From Cladocopium goreaui (taxonomy: Eukaryota > Sar > Dinophyceae > Suessiales > Symbiodiniaceae): a DNA stretch of 64,000 bases. The position numbers and the translations under genes were made by a program. The stretch covers positions 762,501-826,500 of the forward strand of contig CAMXCT020002001.1 in the NCBI GenBank assembly GCA_947184155.2, read 5' to 3'. Positions 34,070 through 37,353 of this stretch are shown piece by piece; positions within the stretch are counted from its first letter, which is position 1; every line of letters starts with the position of its first letter. The notes beneath the pieces were generated by a model. That model did no database searches and was not told the origin of the DNA. It saw only the letters and a program-made list of their open reading frames with translations.

Positions 34070-35142
34070 AAAAAACAAAAACAATCAAAAAAACAATGGG
34101 GGGGATACACCCCAGAAAAAAATTGGCTCATGTGCCCCACTTATTTATCATCCCTAGTTAGATACCATAGTAAACATCCTCATAATTAAACATACATTTG
34201 TTTTTTGATAATACCATAGTCAAACATCCCGATACCATAGTCAAACATCCCGATTTTTAGTTCGAACCCCACTGAAACATTGAATAATTCTCGCATTGGC
34301 TAGTAACCCTCATCGTTAGACAAACCCGTATCACCAGGAATGATATACCCAGGTGTCGCACTAACCCCCCATTGATGATTTACCCTGTAGTTATTTAACG
34401 TAGCTATGGGAAGTCACCCTTCTTAAGAGGTAAATACAAGTAAAATCATCCATAAATGTCATAAATGGTACATTGTCCATAGCTATGTGAAATAGTCAGA
34501 GGGTAGATGTGCTTTGTCTCAAAAGATTAGTTTTCCGCAAATCCACTGGCTGATCATCAGTTTTCCTCTTGAACTTACCATGTTGCGGGTCATCCCATTT
34601 CGCCCATAAGGCGCACCATTTATAACCCAGGTTACAAACGGGCTAATTAATTAGGAGTATATGTCACTTATAAGTGAGAAAACGAAACCAGTTACTAAGC
34701 AGGATGCACCCCCAAAGATCTAATATTTTAGTTGGTTTTCGATATCCCATTAGATATCCCCATGAAAAATCTCAATCATATCCCATGAAATCCCCATGAA
34801 ATCCCATAGGTTGGCTCGATAAAGCCAGTTCTATCCCAGCTGTCTTGGATTTGCTTAAACATATTCCCAAGCTCGACAACACCCCCAGGTTTTGGTGGAT
34901 CTTCCAGTGGGAAACTGTTTAAAAGCCAGAAAATCTTCAGTAAATCCAAGTATACACTTAAATCATCTTACATCCCATTCGAAATCCCAATCCAGTCCTA
35001 AAATCCACATGAAATCCACCATTAACCGCCACCGTTTACCGCCATGTTGGATTTTCCTCATGCCTTGGTGCCCAAGGAAACCAGCCCAAGGTGCAACTCC
35101 ACGTCCATGCTGTCGAGGGCCACAGTGATCAGATCCAGAATC
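541..35142 (-). CDS. LOG-family phosphoribohydrolase-like gene, 22 exons (join of minus-strand exons listed below)
   Basis: Twenty-two exons on the minus strand join in phase from 35142 down to 541 without a stop (1667 coding bases, about 555 residues, roughly 5% of the span). Exons 9-18 give, in family order, TGGGPGMMAAANEGA, SIGFGISVPFEDGLNPY, FEFHYFFTRKFW, VVAPGGFGTADELFE, IILIGKKFW, GMISDW and LRFADTAEE. That is the TIGR00730/LOG Rossmann fold, including the PGGxGTxxE signature and the conserved Arg of TRK. Known members hydrolyse nucleoside 5'-monophosphates to base plus ribose 5-phosphate. The usual N-terminal GSAR-type motif was not found, so an exon may be missing between exons 8 and 9. 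Exons 1-8 have no recognised family; exons 19-22 resemble PPR repeats. Neither the start nor the stop codon is identified, so the chain may merge two same-strand genes. The LOG core is firm; the outer exons are inference from phase, splice sites and composition. Confidence 0.75.
707..812. mobile_element. Family A foldback element
   Basis: Both TIRs present (TACCCTCTGGTAAAC, TAACCAGAGGGT), with the interior CACCAT...ATGGGAAAT and TTTTCAATAGCTAT typical of the family. It lies just upstream of exon 22 on the minus strand. Confidence 0.9.
1049..1145. mobile_element. Family B foldback element
   Basis: CTGGTTGGTGGTTTCAACC to GAAACCACCAACCAG. An 8-base direct repeat ATTATATC flanks it (1041-1048 and 1148-1155). 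Confidence 0.92.
1218..1274 (-). CDS. Candidate exon 21, PPR-like repeat
   Basis: Exactly 19 codons, ARQQGLRLDVAFINGAVSQ, with acceptor CCTTCCAG and a consensus donor CGCAG/GTGAGA. A family B element ends 13 bases upstream of the acceptor. Confidence 0.72.
1288..1394. mobile_element. Family B element, diverged
   Basis: CTAATTGGTGGCCTCATCCC to CCAAACCCTTAACCAG, with the CCCTGAAAAATGATGGAGT interior. It ends 13 bases upstream of exon 21. Confidence 0.75.
1781..1832. mobile_element. Family A half element
   Basis: Only the right arm (TTTTCCATAGCTATG...ACCAGAGGGTA) is present. Confidence 0.6.
2258..2367. mobile_element. Family A foldback element, diverged right end
   Basis: Left TIR ACCCTCTGGTAATTC. 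The right end reads TTACCAGGCCGGGTA, a variant terminus also seen near 7046 and 7764. Confidence 0.75.
2366..2414. mobile_element. Short family A derivative
   Basis: A 49-bp stretch with degenerate CCCCTGG and CCAGAGGGTA ends, abutting the preceding copy. Confidence 0.4.
2985..3078 (-). CDS. Candidate exon 20, PPR-like repeat
   Basis: Encodes ADVYHFSAATKRRPWRVAYD then LLKEDRG. The pattern of a strand-side start, then W..A..LL, resembles dinoflagellate pentatricopeptide repeats. The acceptor is TCTACCAG and the donor CGGGGA/GTCAAT. Phase 2 in, phase 0 out. Confidence 0.62.
3115..3195. mobile_element. Family C foldback element, diverged
   Basis: GAGGCCCCCCAGTGATG start and CCCCAGTAACTATAGTTAT interior, as in the better copies; the right end is unclear. 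It overlaps the upstream flank of exon 20. Confidence 0.5.
3433..3534. repeat. Hairpin with perfect 16-bp arms
   Basis: GCGAAATCCTGCACCA at 3443-3458 is exactly inverted at 3511-3526, and outer GGATGG/CCATCC extends the stem. It does not belong to families A-C. Confidence 0.8.
3588..3905. repeat. Segmental duplication S1, copy 1 (with family B insert)
   Basis: About 200 bases (CATCCCCCAGTCA...CTACGAATCGTGGACTTACT...ATAAACCCAAGA) match 19500-19716. Copy 1 additionally holds the family B element at 3731. Confidence 0.88.
3731..3833. mobile_element. Family B element with matched empty site
   Basis: CTGGTTGGTGGTTGACC to CCAAACCACCAACCA. A 16-base direct repeat AGTTATTAACCCGCAT flanks it (3715-3730 and 3834-3849). 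The paralogous segment at 19500-19716 has a single copy of this site and no element. Confidence 0.92.
4055..4216. repeat. Imperfect long hairpin
   Basis: ATATGAGCCATGGTCAATAC near 4055 pairs with GTATTGACCATAGCTCATAT ending at 4216. A second inner pair involves ATGGTTATTAA. Confidence 0.65.
4774..4893. repeat. Nested inverted repeats
   Basis: CCAAAGATGCC...AACAATGAT (4792-4815) is inverted at 4870-4892. Inside it, AGTGGAACT...TTTCATAT and its inverse form a second pair. Confidence 0.65.
5243..5359. mobile_element. Family A foldback element
   Basis: CCCCTCTGGTAAATG to AAATTACCAGAGGGTA, with the family interior. Confidence 0.88.
5872..5967. mobile_element. Family C foldback element
   Basis: GGGGGCCACATAACTCC to TAAACATAACTAGGGGGCACC, with CAATAACTATGGTTTATG interior. 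Confidence 0.75.
6557..6675. mobile_element. Family B element
   Basis: TGTGGTTGGTGCTTGACCG to CCAAACCACCAACCAG, with the CCCCTCTGAAAAATGATGG interior. Confidence 0.85.
7046..7216. mobile_element. Family A element, diverged and expanded
   Basis: Left end TTACCCGGCCTGGTAAACG, right end AAATTACCAGAGTATA, with an inserted AT-rich segment. Confidence 0.55.
7350..7416 (-). CDS. LOG gene candidate exon 19
   Basis: GC-rich island ending in a consensus GTGAGT donor, with acceptor CGAAAG. In the phase given by exon 18 it encodes DSHRALRLGVGPPEESWD. A second frame (VIRTGPCDSALGRLKKAG) is also open, so the reading depends on the upstream join. Confidence 0.6.
7490..7650. repeat. TAGATAGATA-rich repeat with inverted TTAGGTGTGATCTA
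   Basis: AAGTTAGGTGTGATCTA occurs twice, and its inverse (TAGATCACACCTAACTT) once near 7620, around a short GATA array. Confidence 0.7.
7764..7968. mobile_element. Compound of two family A elements
   Basis: A TACCCGGCCTGGTTATT start, an internal second start (TACCCACTGGTTATT near 7852) and one clean right end, GTTTACCAGAGGGTA. Confidence 0.6.
8081..8188. mobile_element. Family A foldback element
   Basis: TACCCTGCAGTAAACTAAC to CCCAGAGGGTAA. Confidence 0.8.
8982..9085. mobile_element. Family A foldback element
   Basis: TACCCTCTGGTAAACTAACA to TTAGTTTACCAGAGGGTA; 104 bp, a canonical copy. Confidence 0.92.
9691..9746 (-). CDS. LOG gene exon 18
   Basis: Encodes CHGMFERLMAMVYGQAAS, the terminal helix of the domain. 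It joins exon 17 in phase as AEEFCHGMFERL. The acceptor is TGTAGAG and the donor AGCG/GTCTGG, phase 1. Confidence 0.65.
10067..10224. repeat. Tandem duplication, about 75-bp unit
   Basis: CACTAACT(G/T)TGGATTCCCCC...ATTCAACCATTTA..TTAGTTAGAAA occurs twice in a row. Confidence 0.8.
10978..11088. mobile_element. Family B element
   Basis: CTGGTTGGTGGTATACC to GTCACCACCAACCAG. A second 20-base end-like piece lies at 11155-11176, after an (ATTATTAACC)n array. Confidence 0.88.
11087..11146. repeat. Decamer array (ATTATTAACC)n
   Basis: Four to five head-to-tail copies of a 10-bp unit. A related array, (CACTATTAGC)n, lies at 25238-25285. Confidence 0.85.
11388..11490. mobile_element. Family A foldback element
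   Basis: ACCCTCTGGTAATTTAAC to TTAGTTTACCAGAGGG. Confidence 0.9.
11819..11859 (-). CDS. LOG gene exon 17
   Basis: Encodes DAQQLRFADTAEE, the last conserved strand and helix of the domain (family: LDLF...D..EEA). The acceptor is GATGCCAG and the donor GAGTT/GTGTCC, phase 2. Confidence 0.82.
11944..12053. mobile_element. Family A foldback element
   Basis: TACCCTCTGGTAATTTAAC to TTAAATTACCAGAGGGTAA. It lies just upstream of exon 17. Confidence 0.9.
12684..12799. mobile_element. Family A foldback element
   Basis: TACCCTCTGGTTATTTAACA to AAATAACCAGAGGGTA. Confidence 0.9.
13171..13274. mobile_element. Family A foldback element with perfect 34-bp TIRs
   Basis: A 104-bp copy whose first and last 34 bases are exact reverse complements (TACCCTCTGGTGAACTAACA..., through GCAATGGAAAAT). 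This is the most intact family member and probably the youngest. It directly abuts a family B element at 13276. Confidence 0.95.
13276..13381. mobile_element. Family B element
   Basis: CTGGTTGGTGGTTTCAACC to CCAAACCACCAACCAG. It abuts a family A copy. Confidence 0.92.
13494..13597. mobile_element. Family B element
   Basis: CTGGTTGGTGGTTTCAACCC to CCAAACCACCAACCAG, with CCCAATATATGGAAAGTCAT interior; canonical. Confidence 0.93.
14036..14220. mobile_element. Family A element, degenerate and lengthened
   Basis: Starts TACCCTCTGATAAAC. The interior motif (ATGGGTAAATCAACTAT, CCATTTTCTATAGCT) is duplicated and the right terminus is lost. Confidence 0.6.
14295..14325 (-). CDS. LOG gene exon 16
   Basis: A 31-base exon encoding FVHYGMISDW, matching the family segment G.IS..D. 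The donor is a GC type (GACTGG/GCGCCT), phase 0. This end was chosen because it restores the family spacing to LRFADTAEE in the next exon. Confidence 0.8.
14693..14800. mobile_element. Family B element
   Basis: CTGGTTGGTGGTTGAGCC to CCAAGCCACCAAGCAG. Confidence 0.9.
15009..15120. mobile_element. Family B element
   Basis: CTGGTTGGTGGTATACC to GAAACCACCAAGCAG. It lies 63 bases downstream of exon 15 (minus strand). Confidence 0.9.
15183..15232 (-). CDS. LOG gene exon 15
   Basis: Encodes IILIGKKFWTDCIQWD, the strand-helix of the LOG C-terminal half (family: IVLxGxxFW). The donor is GACGC/GTCCCT, phase 2. The acceptor is TTCCGAG; a longer start near 15273 would also stay open. Confidence 0.88.
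15303..15403. mobile_element. Family B element
   Basis: CTGGTTGGTGGTTGAGCC to CCAAACCACCAACCAG. It lies 70 bases upstream of exon 15 (minus strand). Confidence 0.92.
15456..15567. mobile_element. Family A foldback element
   Basis: ACCCTCTGCTAATGAC to TTAGTTTACCAGAGGGTA. Confidence 0.85.
16051..16139. mobile_element. Family A variant (interior type 2)
   Basis: Interior ACCCTGGCAGA...GGGTGGGAAGA followed by a clean right end TTAATTTACCAGAGGGTA. It shares its interior with the copy at 23237, so it is a distinct subfamily. Confidence 0.65.
16608..16716. mobile_element. Family C foldback element (best copy)
   Basis: GGGGCCCCCTAGATAGC to ATAACTGGGGGGCCCC; 109 bp with palindromic interior (AACTATGGTTTATGG, AACTATAGTTATTGG). 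Confidence 0.85.
17336..17521. mobile_element. Family B element containing a 26-base exon
   Basis: CTGGTTGGTGGTTTCAACC to CCAAACCACCAATCAG, but 186 bp long. The CTCTGAAAAATAT motif occurs twice (17355 and 17441), with a GC-rich stretch holding LOG exon 14 between the two. Confidence 0.88.
17416..17441 (-). CDS. LOG gene micro-exon 14, embedded in a family B foldback element
   Basis: A 26-base exon encoding MDRAQGLR, the linker helix between the signature exon and IILIGKKFW. The acceptor TATTTTTCAG is supplied by the family B element that surrounds it (17336-17521). The donor is CAGG/GTCGTT. Adding the leftover base of exon 13 gives exactly nine codons and phase 0 into exon 15, and the resulting linker length fits the family. 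Confidence 0.65.
17640..17970. repeat. TA/TATG-rich low-complexity DNA
   Basis: Mostly alternating AT with ACATATATAT repeats. It gives Ile/Tyr-only ORFs on both strands that are not genes. Confidence 0.9.
18591..18690. mobile_element. Family A element, left part
   Basis: TACCCTCTGGTAATGAC start with the typical interior; no clean right end. Confidence 0.65.
18791..18860. repeat. TATA then (GA)n/(GAGATA)n microsatellite
   Basis: Purine-only stretch of GAGAGA and AGATAG units after a TA block. Confidence 0.9.
19019..19128. mobile_element. Family B element
   Basis: CTGGTTGGTGGTTGACC to CCAAACCACCAACCAG. Confidence 0.92.
19500..19716. repeat. Segmental duplication S1, copy 2 (empty site)
   Basis: Same segment as 3588-3905, without a family B element. 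The single target reads AGTTATTAGTCCCCAT at 19651-19666. Confidence 0.88.
19748..19814 (-). CDS. LOG gene exon 13 (PGGFGTxDE signature)
   Basis: Encodes CMGLVVAPGGFGTADELFE then LLL. This holds the LOG signature PGGxGTxxE with the catalytic Glu. Spacing from the RK of exon 12 to PGG is 13 residues, matching the family. The acceptor is TGCGCCAG and the donor CTGG/GTGCGA, phase 1. Confidence 0.95.
19902..20000. mobile_element. Family B element with long flanking direct repeat
   Basis: CTGGTTGGTGGTTTCAACCC to CCAAACCACCAACCAG. It is flanked by a direct repeat of about 28 bases (19874-19901 and 20001-20029) that differs at only two positions and one indel. Confidence 0.93.
20331..20454. mobile_element. 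Family A foldback element, diverged
   Basis: TACCCTCTGATAATTTATG to AAATAACCAGAGGGC. Confidence 0.75.
20900..21120. repeat. Diverged repeats of CACATATATTAACCATTATC
   Basis: The 20-mer occurs at about 20916 and 21042, together with ATAAATCACATAAACATGG-type variants. No coding signal. Confidence 0.65.
21760..21877. repeat. Hairpin with perfect 23-bp arms
   Basis: CAATGGATTGGTTTAAGGGA plus AAA at 21760-21782 is exactly inverted at 21855-21877, separated by a 72-base spacer with its own short repeats. It is a single copy in this window. Confidence 0.85.
22215..22280 (-). CDS. LOG gene exon 12 (FEFHYFFTRK)
   Basis: Exactly 22 codons: VTPELGFEFHYFFTRKFW then MAFK. It carries the conserved Arg-Lys of the LOG active site. 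The acceptor is CACCGAG and the donor TTCAAG/GTACCG. The 115-codon plus-strand ORF across this spot is only its shadow. Confidence 0.93.
22872..23014. mobile_element. Family B element, internally duplicated
   Basis: Canonical ends; 143 bp, because the ATTCCCAA...ATGGAAAAA interior occurs twice. Confidence 0.9.
23237..23342. mobile_element. Family A variant (interior type 2)
   Basis: TACCCTCTGGTAAATTAAC to TTTATTTACCAGAG, with interior ACCCTGGCAGTCATCGGGG as in the copy at 16051. Confidence 0.85.
23436..23479 (-). CDS. LOG gene exon 11
   Basis: A 44-base exon encoding FGISVPFEDGLNPY, equivalent to the family segment ending in PFEQ..NPY. The acceptor is CCCCATAG and the donor CCCTAC/GTCGCT, phase 0. 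Confidence 0.9.
23731..23824. mobile_element. Family B element, left end truncated
   Basis: Begins at CTCTGATGTGAAAAATATG and ends CCAAACCACCAACCA. Confidence 0.75.
23993..24118. mobile_element. Family C foldback element
   Basis: GGGGCCCCTGAGATAGCTAA to ACATTACTGGGGGGCC; shares the AGATAGCTAAGTTG start with the copy at 16608. Confidence 0.8.
24790..24840. mobile_element. Family A half element
   Basis: TACCCTCCGGTGTCATC start and GAAAATC interior only. Confidence 0.5.
25369..25434 (-). CDS. LOG gene exon 10 (GGGPG nucleotide loop)
   Basis: Encodes GGPGMMAAANEGAAQGKG followed by KSIG. This is the glycine-rich loop and following helix of the LOG fold. The donor is a GC type (ATAG/GCGCCG); the phase-1 join gives SIGFGIS, as in the family. 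Confidence 0.92.
25656..25803. repeat. Segmental duplication S2, copy 1
   Basis: AATGATAAAAACATCTGTTA through TAGTGATTCACAATGGTTA; matches 31470-31640 with small indels. The following family B element is shared by both copies. Confidence 0.88.
25804..25909. mobile_element. Family B element inside a duplicated segment
   Basis: CTGGTTGGTGGTATACCC to CCAAGCCACCAACC. The 150 bases before it are repeated before the copy at 31641. Confidence 0.88.
26022..26135. mobile_element. Family A foldback element
   Basis: TACCCTCTGGTAATTTG to GTTAGTTTACCAGAGGGTA. Confidence 0.9.
26321..26449. mobile_element. Family A foldback element
   Basis: TACCCTCTGGTAAACG to AAATTACCAGAGGGT, with an internal duplication of TGTTTAATGGGTAA. 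Confidence 0.88.
26448..26600. mobile_element. Family C element, tandemly duplicated start
   Basis: CAGAGGGTGCCCCCCAAGTA occurs twice (26443 and 26512), followed by GGTTTATAAAACCCATTAAC. It abuts a family A copy. Confidence 0.55.
26682..26756 (-). CDS. LOG gene exon 9
   Basis: Encodes LLTEWTAKRREQGLPEYHVGT, the helix and strand that precede the phosphate-binding GGGPG turn in long LOG proteins. The donor is a GC type (CACAG/GCCAGG); joined to exon 10 it completes TGGGPG exactly. Confidence 0.8.
26938..27324 (-). CDS. LOG gene candidate exon 8 (largest)
   Basis: A 387-base open stretch rich in Trp and charged residues, with motifs DLYWWGDVRGGWHRF, GWCYKTACLVHMQQHGE and QWSLQRLRWHPGL. The acceptor is ACAACCAG and the donor TGGCT/GTGTGC, phase 2. 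Of the two open minus frames here, this one has the more protein-like composition and joins in phase to exon 9. No domain was recognised. A longer end with donor ATCGAT/GTAACA is possible. Confidence 0.6.
27680..28576. repeat. Heptamer minisatellite (GTGTGGA/GTGTAAA)n
   Basis: About 900 bases of 7-bp units alternating GTGTGGA and GTGTAAA with occasional variants. Seven is not a multiple of three, so all minus frames read as repeats of Leu-His-Thr-Pro-His-Ser-Thr type. The two overlapping ORFs of 428 and 364 codons are artefacts of the array. Confidence 0.95.
28632..28915. repeat. Tandem duplication, about 143-bp unit
   Basis: CCTTCGAAAAGGAGAG...GACATGGCGAGGCCACAGG...CGTGCGAGACTTCC occurs twice, with a partial third copy (TTTCGTGCGAGGCTTCCGTC) near 28990. 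Confidence 0.88.
29030..29330. repeat. Dispersed GTGCYRCGCCTGCCACGC repeats
   Basis: Five variants of AAAGTGCTGCGCCTGCCACG occur in 300 bases (also at 28600). No gene was identified. Confidence 0.8.
29391..29446. repeat. Decamer array (CGGTTGCGRA)n
   Basis: Five and a half copies of GAACGGTTGC/GGACGGTTGC. Confidence 0.92.
29450..30650. other. No gene recognised
   Basis: AT-rich, with repeated CCCAGAAACCATGG motifs (29535, 29620, 29895) and a short TA array. Taken as intron of the LOG gene chain. Confidence 0.5.
30652..30750 (-). CDS. LOG gene candidate exon 7
   Basis: Encodes QLRCAKVGMFDVVRETCKW and on to GGFHGIYR. The acceptor is GCGCCAAG/TCAG and the donor CGGGA/GTCAATGGG. That donor context nearly matches the one used by exon 20. 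Phase 2 on both sides. Confidence 0.5.
31347..31417 (-). CDS. LOG gene candidate exon 6
   Basis: Encodes ERFLIATTTSMAAAVVSKSG in phase 0 after acceptor CATCCCAG. The donor AGGGG/GTCCAT leaves phase 2. No family was recognised. Confidence 0.5.
31470..31640. repeat. Segmental duplication S2, copy 2
   Basis: Same segment as 25656-25803, with an extra ACATCAATAA duplication. Confidence 0.88.
31641..31748. mobile_element. Family B element inside a duplicated segment
   Basis: CTGGTTGGTGGTATACC to CCAAACCACCAACCAG. Paired with the copy at 25804. Confidence 0.92.
31751..31854. mobile_element. Family C foldback element
   Basis: GTGGTGCTCCCCAGTATT to AACGAATTGGGGCACCAC, with GTTGGTTTATA interior. 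It begins two bases after a family B element. Confidence 0.7.
32147..32171 (-). CDS. LOG gene candidate micro-exon 5
   Basis: A 25-base exon (YHRLGRFT) with acceptor ATCAGCAG and donor CACC/GTCAGG. Joined to exon 4 it reads through in phase. It is supported only by splice sites and composition. Confidence 0.4.
32255..32325. repeat. TA/TG microsatellite
   Basis: ATATATATAT and GTATATATAT units directly downstream of exon 4 on the minus strand. Confidence 0.9.
32330..32374 (-). CDS. LOG gene candidate exon 4
   Basis: Encodes SFGGKLSSDAWDIF. The acceptor is CTTCCAG and the donor is a GC type (TTCAG/GCTTCT). Phase 2 on both sides. Confidence 0.5.
32415..32610. repeat. (GAT)n and (ATT)n trinucleotide arrays
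   Basis: GATGATGATG... then TTATTATTATT and ACTATTATTATT arrays. The Asp, His and Tyr runs they encode are not genes. Confidence 0.95.
32725..32752 (-). CDS. LOG gene candidate micro-exon 3
   Basis: A 28-base exon (DGQHGTTLT) between acceptor TGGCAG and a consensus GTGAGTCC donor. Phase 1 in and phase 2 out match both neighbours. Confidence 0.5.
33462..33519 (-). CDS. LOG gene candidate exon 2
   Basis: Encodes RVKDVTPARGVKRFFEAVD in an otherwise AT-rich stretch. The acceptor is CTTTAG/CGAGTG and the donor is GATG/GTGCAA, phase 1. The base composition contrasts sharply with the flanks. Confidence 0.55.
33590..33815. repeat. ATCTAGGAAT-rich repeat cluster
   Basis: ATCTAGGAAT occurs at least seven times with TTTACCAGNAATGAAT and AAATCTACCTGTT blocks between; irregular tandem structure. 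Confidence 0.8.
33816..33857. mobile_element. Family A right-end fragment
   Basis: ACCATCACCATAAATCGCTATGTG (split, 5' part) followed by ATCACCAGAGG; a weak remnant. Confidence 0.4.
33988..34124. repeat. Poly(A) tract bracketed by a 30-bp direct repeat
   Basis: ACAATGGGGGGGATACACCC plus CAGAAAAAAA occurs at 33988 and 34094, on either side of an A-run of roughly 80 bases broken by a few C. The Lys-only and Phe-only ORFs here are artefacts. Confidence 0.9.
34381..34505. mobile_element. Family A foldback element, diverged
   Basis: TACCCTGTAGTTATTTAACG to AAATAGTCAGAGGGTA. Confidence 0.75.
35064..35142 (-). CDS. LOG gene candidate exon 1 (first visible)
   Basis: GC-rich island encoding a helix-like segment with ILDLITVALDSMDVELHLG. 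The acceptor is CCTGAG before G-ATT, and the donor is a GC type (ACCAAG/GCATGAG) in phase 0. It continues in phase into the next island at 33519. An upstream exon must exist but was not found. A GT donor after LHLGL is an alternative end. Confidence 0.45.
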
Positions 35143-35161
35143 CTCAGGGTTGAAATCAAAA

Positions 35162-35390
35162 AAATCTGCTTGCACAACATGTGCGGGCAGCAGCGAAATT
35201 CTCCAATGGCTGACCCCATTTTTGGGTCCAAATATGGACCCCAAAATGGGGTCCAGAATTGGATCACATTTTCATTCCTTCTTTTAGGTCTTTGCTTGGG
35301 CCCCGTTTTGGGATCCAGATTTGGACCAAAAGTGGGGTCAGCCATCGGAGAATTTTGCTGCTGCCCGCAGAGGTTTTGCAAGCAGATTTG
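35162..35390. mobile_element. Inverted-repeat element D
   Basis: AAATCTGCTTGCACAACATG...GCGGGCAGCAGC at the left is inverted at the right end (GCTGCTGCCCGC...TGCAAGCAGATTT), with arms of about 90 bp. The centre carries GGGTCCAAATATGGACCC. A half copy lies at 37354-37401. Confidence 0.75.
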
Positions 35391-35424
35391 CGACGCACTA
35401 GCATGAGCGTAAGTGTTAATACAT

Positions 35425-35596
35425 GCTTTTTCTCTCTGTGCGTCCCACTTTGTTTCTTGTACAGTCGAGGTCCCTTTCTGGCCGCCATGTTCCTACTGGT
35501 TTTTTGGATCCTGTTTTGGGGGCCATGATGAAGCAGGTTTGTTGGCATTCGAGGCGCTCCAAGGCTTACCGAGGCCTGCCCGAGGCACGCATGGCA
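35425..35596 (+). repeat. Dispersed repeat E, copy 1
   Basis: GGGGCCATGATGAAGCAGGT...GAGGCGCTCCAAGGCTTACC...CCTGCCCGAGGCACG. The same sequence occurs on the opposite strand at 37130-37320. Both copies adjoin an element D end. Confidence 0.85.
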
Positions 35597-35934
35597 GGAG
35601 CTACTGTGGAAGAAACCGCCTTTGAGGACGTCAACATGTGGCAGGCACCGGTTTCGCAGGAACCACCCCTTATGGGAACCTAGAATGTGGCAGGGCCAAG
35701 TCTGGGAGGCGAGACCTGATGGGGAGTCAACGCGTGGCAAGGCCAAGTTTGGAAAGAGGGATGGAAGCCGCAAGTGGGAAGAAGAGAACTCCTCAACACG
35801 AAGGCGTCACCGAGGGAAGGGGAGGAAACGGCAGCAAACCCCCTCCCCCCCATACAATGTGCCACACACCCCATTGAGCATCCGCAGGGCGGGTTGCTTT
35901 CTATTACTTTGTATTTCTCAAACGCCGGAAATGC

Positions 35935-36030
35935 ATCCGCGGCCATTTTTGGGGGGTTTTTGGCATCCGCAGTGGTCCTTCGCAAGGGTTCTCCCGCATC
36001 CGCAGGGGCATCCGCAGGCATCCGCGCGTG
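35935..36030. repeat. GCATCCGCAG decamer repeats
   Basis: GCATCCGC recurs at least six times with varied spacing, partly tandem. Confidence 0.8.
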
Positions 36031-36292
36031 CGTTGGCAGATATGTGAATCAAAATGGCTGGTTTTCCGGACCTTGCCTTGCGACGTTGCTGCCTAGGTTG
36101 ATAGAAATCGCAAGGGCTTGTAACCCTTCATCCTGATTTAAATTTTCCTCCTTGCAATATCCTCTCGAAAATTATAAGCTTCGAAACATGGTGCGTTTTA
36201 GGGCCATCCTTTGTTTGGGGGTATCTATCCAGTGTCAACGTCTGCAATTTTATAGACGACCTTGGTGTCAGCGCTTCTATAGAGATTTCATG

Positions 36293-36304
36293 GCTCCGCT
36301 ACCA
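36293..36304 (-). other. Retroelement primer-binding-site-like sequence
   Basis: The minus strand reads CA-TGGTAGCGGAGC, identical to the PBS of the intact copia element (61523-61534) and likewise preceded by CA. It suggests a decayed relative whose LTR end lay at 36305. Confidence 0.4.
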
Positions 36305-36350
36305 TGTGAAAACACGAGCGCGGCGTGGCAGCTCTTTTTCACAGCTCGGA

Positions 36351-36361
36351 CTTGAGCCAAA
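36351..36361 (-). other. Possible spliced-leader relic
   Basis: The minus strand reads TTTGGCTCAAG, the 3' end of the dinoflagellate spliced leader, 46 bases upstream of the PBS-like site. Eleven bases could match by chance. Confidence 0.3.
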
Positions 36362-36649
36362 CCACACAGGTTGGACAGCTCAGTCACTCTTCTTCTTAGA
36401 AGAGTCGTGCAGAGTAAAACGCAGTGACACTCAAACGTTCTCAAACTACTTCAAAAGAGTTCTCAAACTTTAAAAAACGTTCTTCCAGCTTCTCCAAATA
36501 AAACGTCTCAAACTCACAAATACCCTACAAAACTCCTACCAAATACAGTCACAACATCAAGTTCCTAGGACATGGGTCAAACAACATCCAAAAACACCAC
36601 AAACCACAAAAACAAACGAAAATCCATCTCCAAGCTCTTCCATGCACAA

Positions 36650-36822
36650 ACTGGTTCCATTTGGTTCCAAATTGGTTCCTACCTAGTTCCTATAGGTTCC
36701 TATGGGTTCTCTAGTTCACAGATCGGTTCCTACAAACTTAAAATGGTTTCCTAACTGTTCACCTGCACATACATTGTTCCAAGGTAGGTTTAAAGATGTT
36801 CAAGTAGGTTCAAGGTGGTTCA
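36650..36822. repeat. GGTTCC-rich irregular repeats
   Basis: TGGTTCC, GGTTCCTA and GGTTCAAG units recur about every 8-14 bases. Confidence 0.7.
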
Positions 36823-37129
36823 GTACACTGTACATCCTCTCACCAAACTTTCACACAAAAAGGTCTTCGCATGACGCAAGTGGATCAAAGTTGGGGATTG
36901 TTTGACCATCAATTTTTCAACGCAACTGGGGAGGACCACTTCTTGGAGTCCAAGGCCTATGTTTTACAGCTCCGAAAATGAGATGCTGCAGTGACCTTTT
37001 TTTGCCAAAACTGGCGCAGCTTTGACAAACAGCAATACTTTTGCAAGTCCAGAAGGCACCACAGTGCCCCACTGCCACACCATCAATCATTGCTAAGGGA
37101 CCCCAACAATAATATTAATTATATAGATT

Positions 37130-37320
37130 CGAGTCCCCGTGAGCCTCGCTTTGTCCTCGTGCCTCGGGCAGGCCTCGGTAAGCCTTGGAGCGCCTCGAAT
37201 GCCAACAAACCTGCTTCATCATGGCCCCTAAAACAGGGCCCAAAAAAGTGGTCAAAACATGGCTGCGAGAAAGGGACCTTGACAGTAGCAACCGGAATTG
37301 GGACGCACAAAGAGAAAAAG
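37130..37320 (-). repeat. Dispersed repeat E, copy 2 (inverted)
   Basis: Minus-strand copy of 35425-35596. Together with the D ends it forms a large imperfect inverted structure of about 2.2 kb. Confidence 0.85.
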
Positions 37321-37353
37321 GTATGTTGACATTCATGTTCAAGCCGCAGGGTC

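Noticed and set aside
33839..34189. Lys-rich and Phe-rich ORFs
   Set aside because: Translation of a poly(A) run on either strand.
36240..36304. tRNA gene ending GCTCCGCTACCA
   Set aside because: No T-loop or anticodon-arm pairing; the identical 12-mer next to the copia LTR argues for a primer-binding site.
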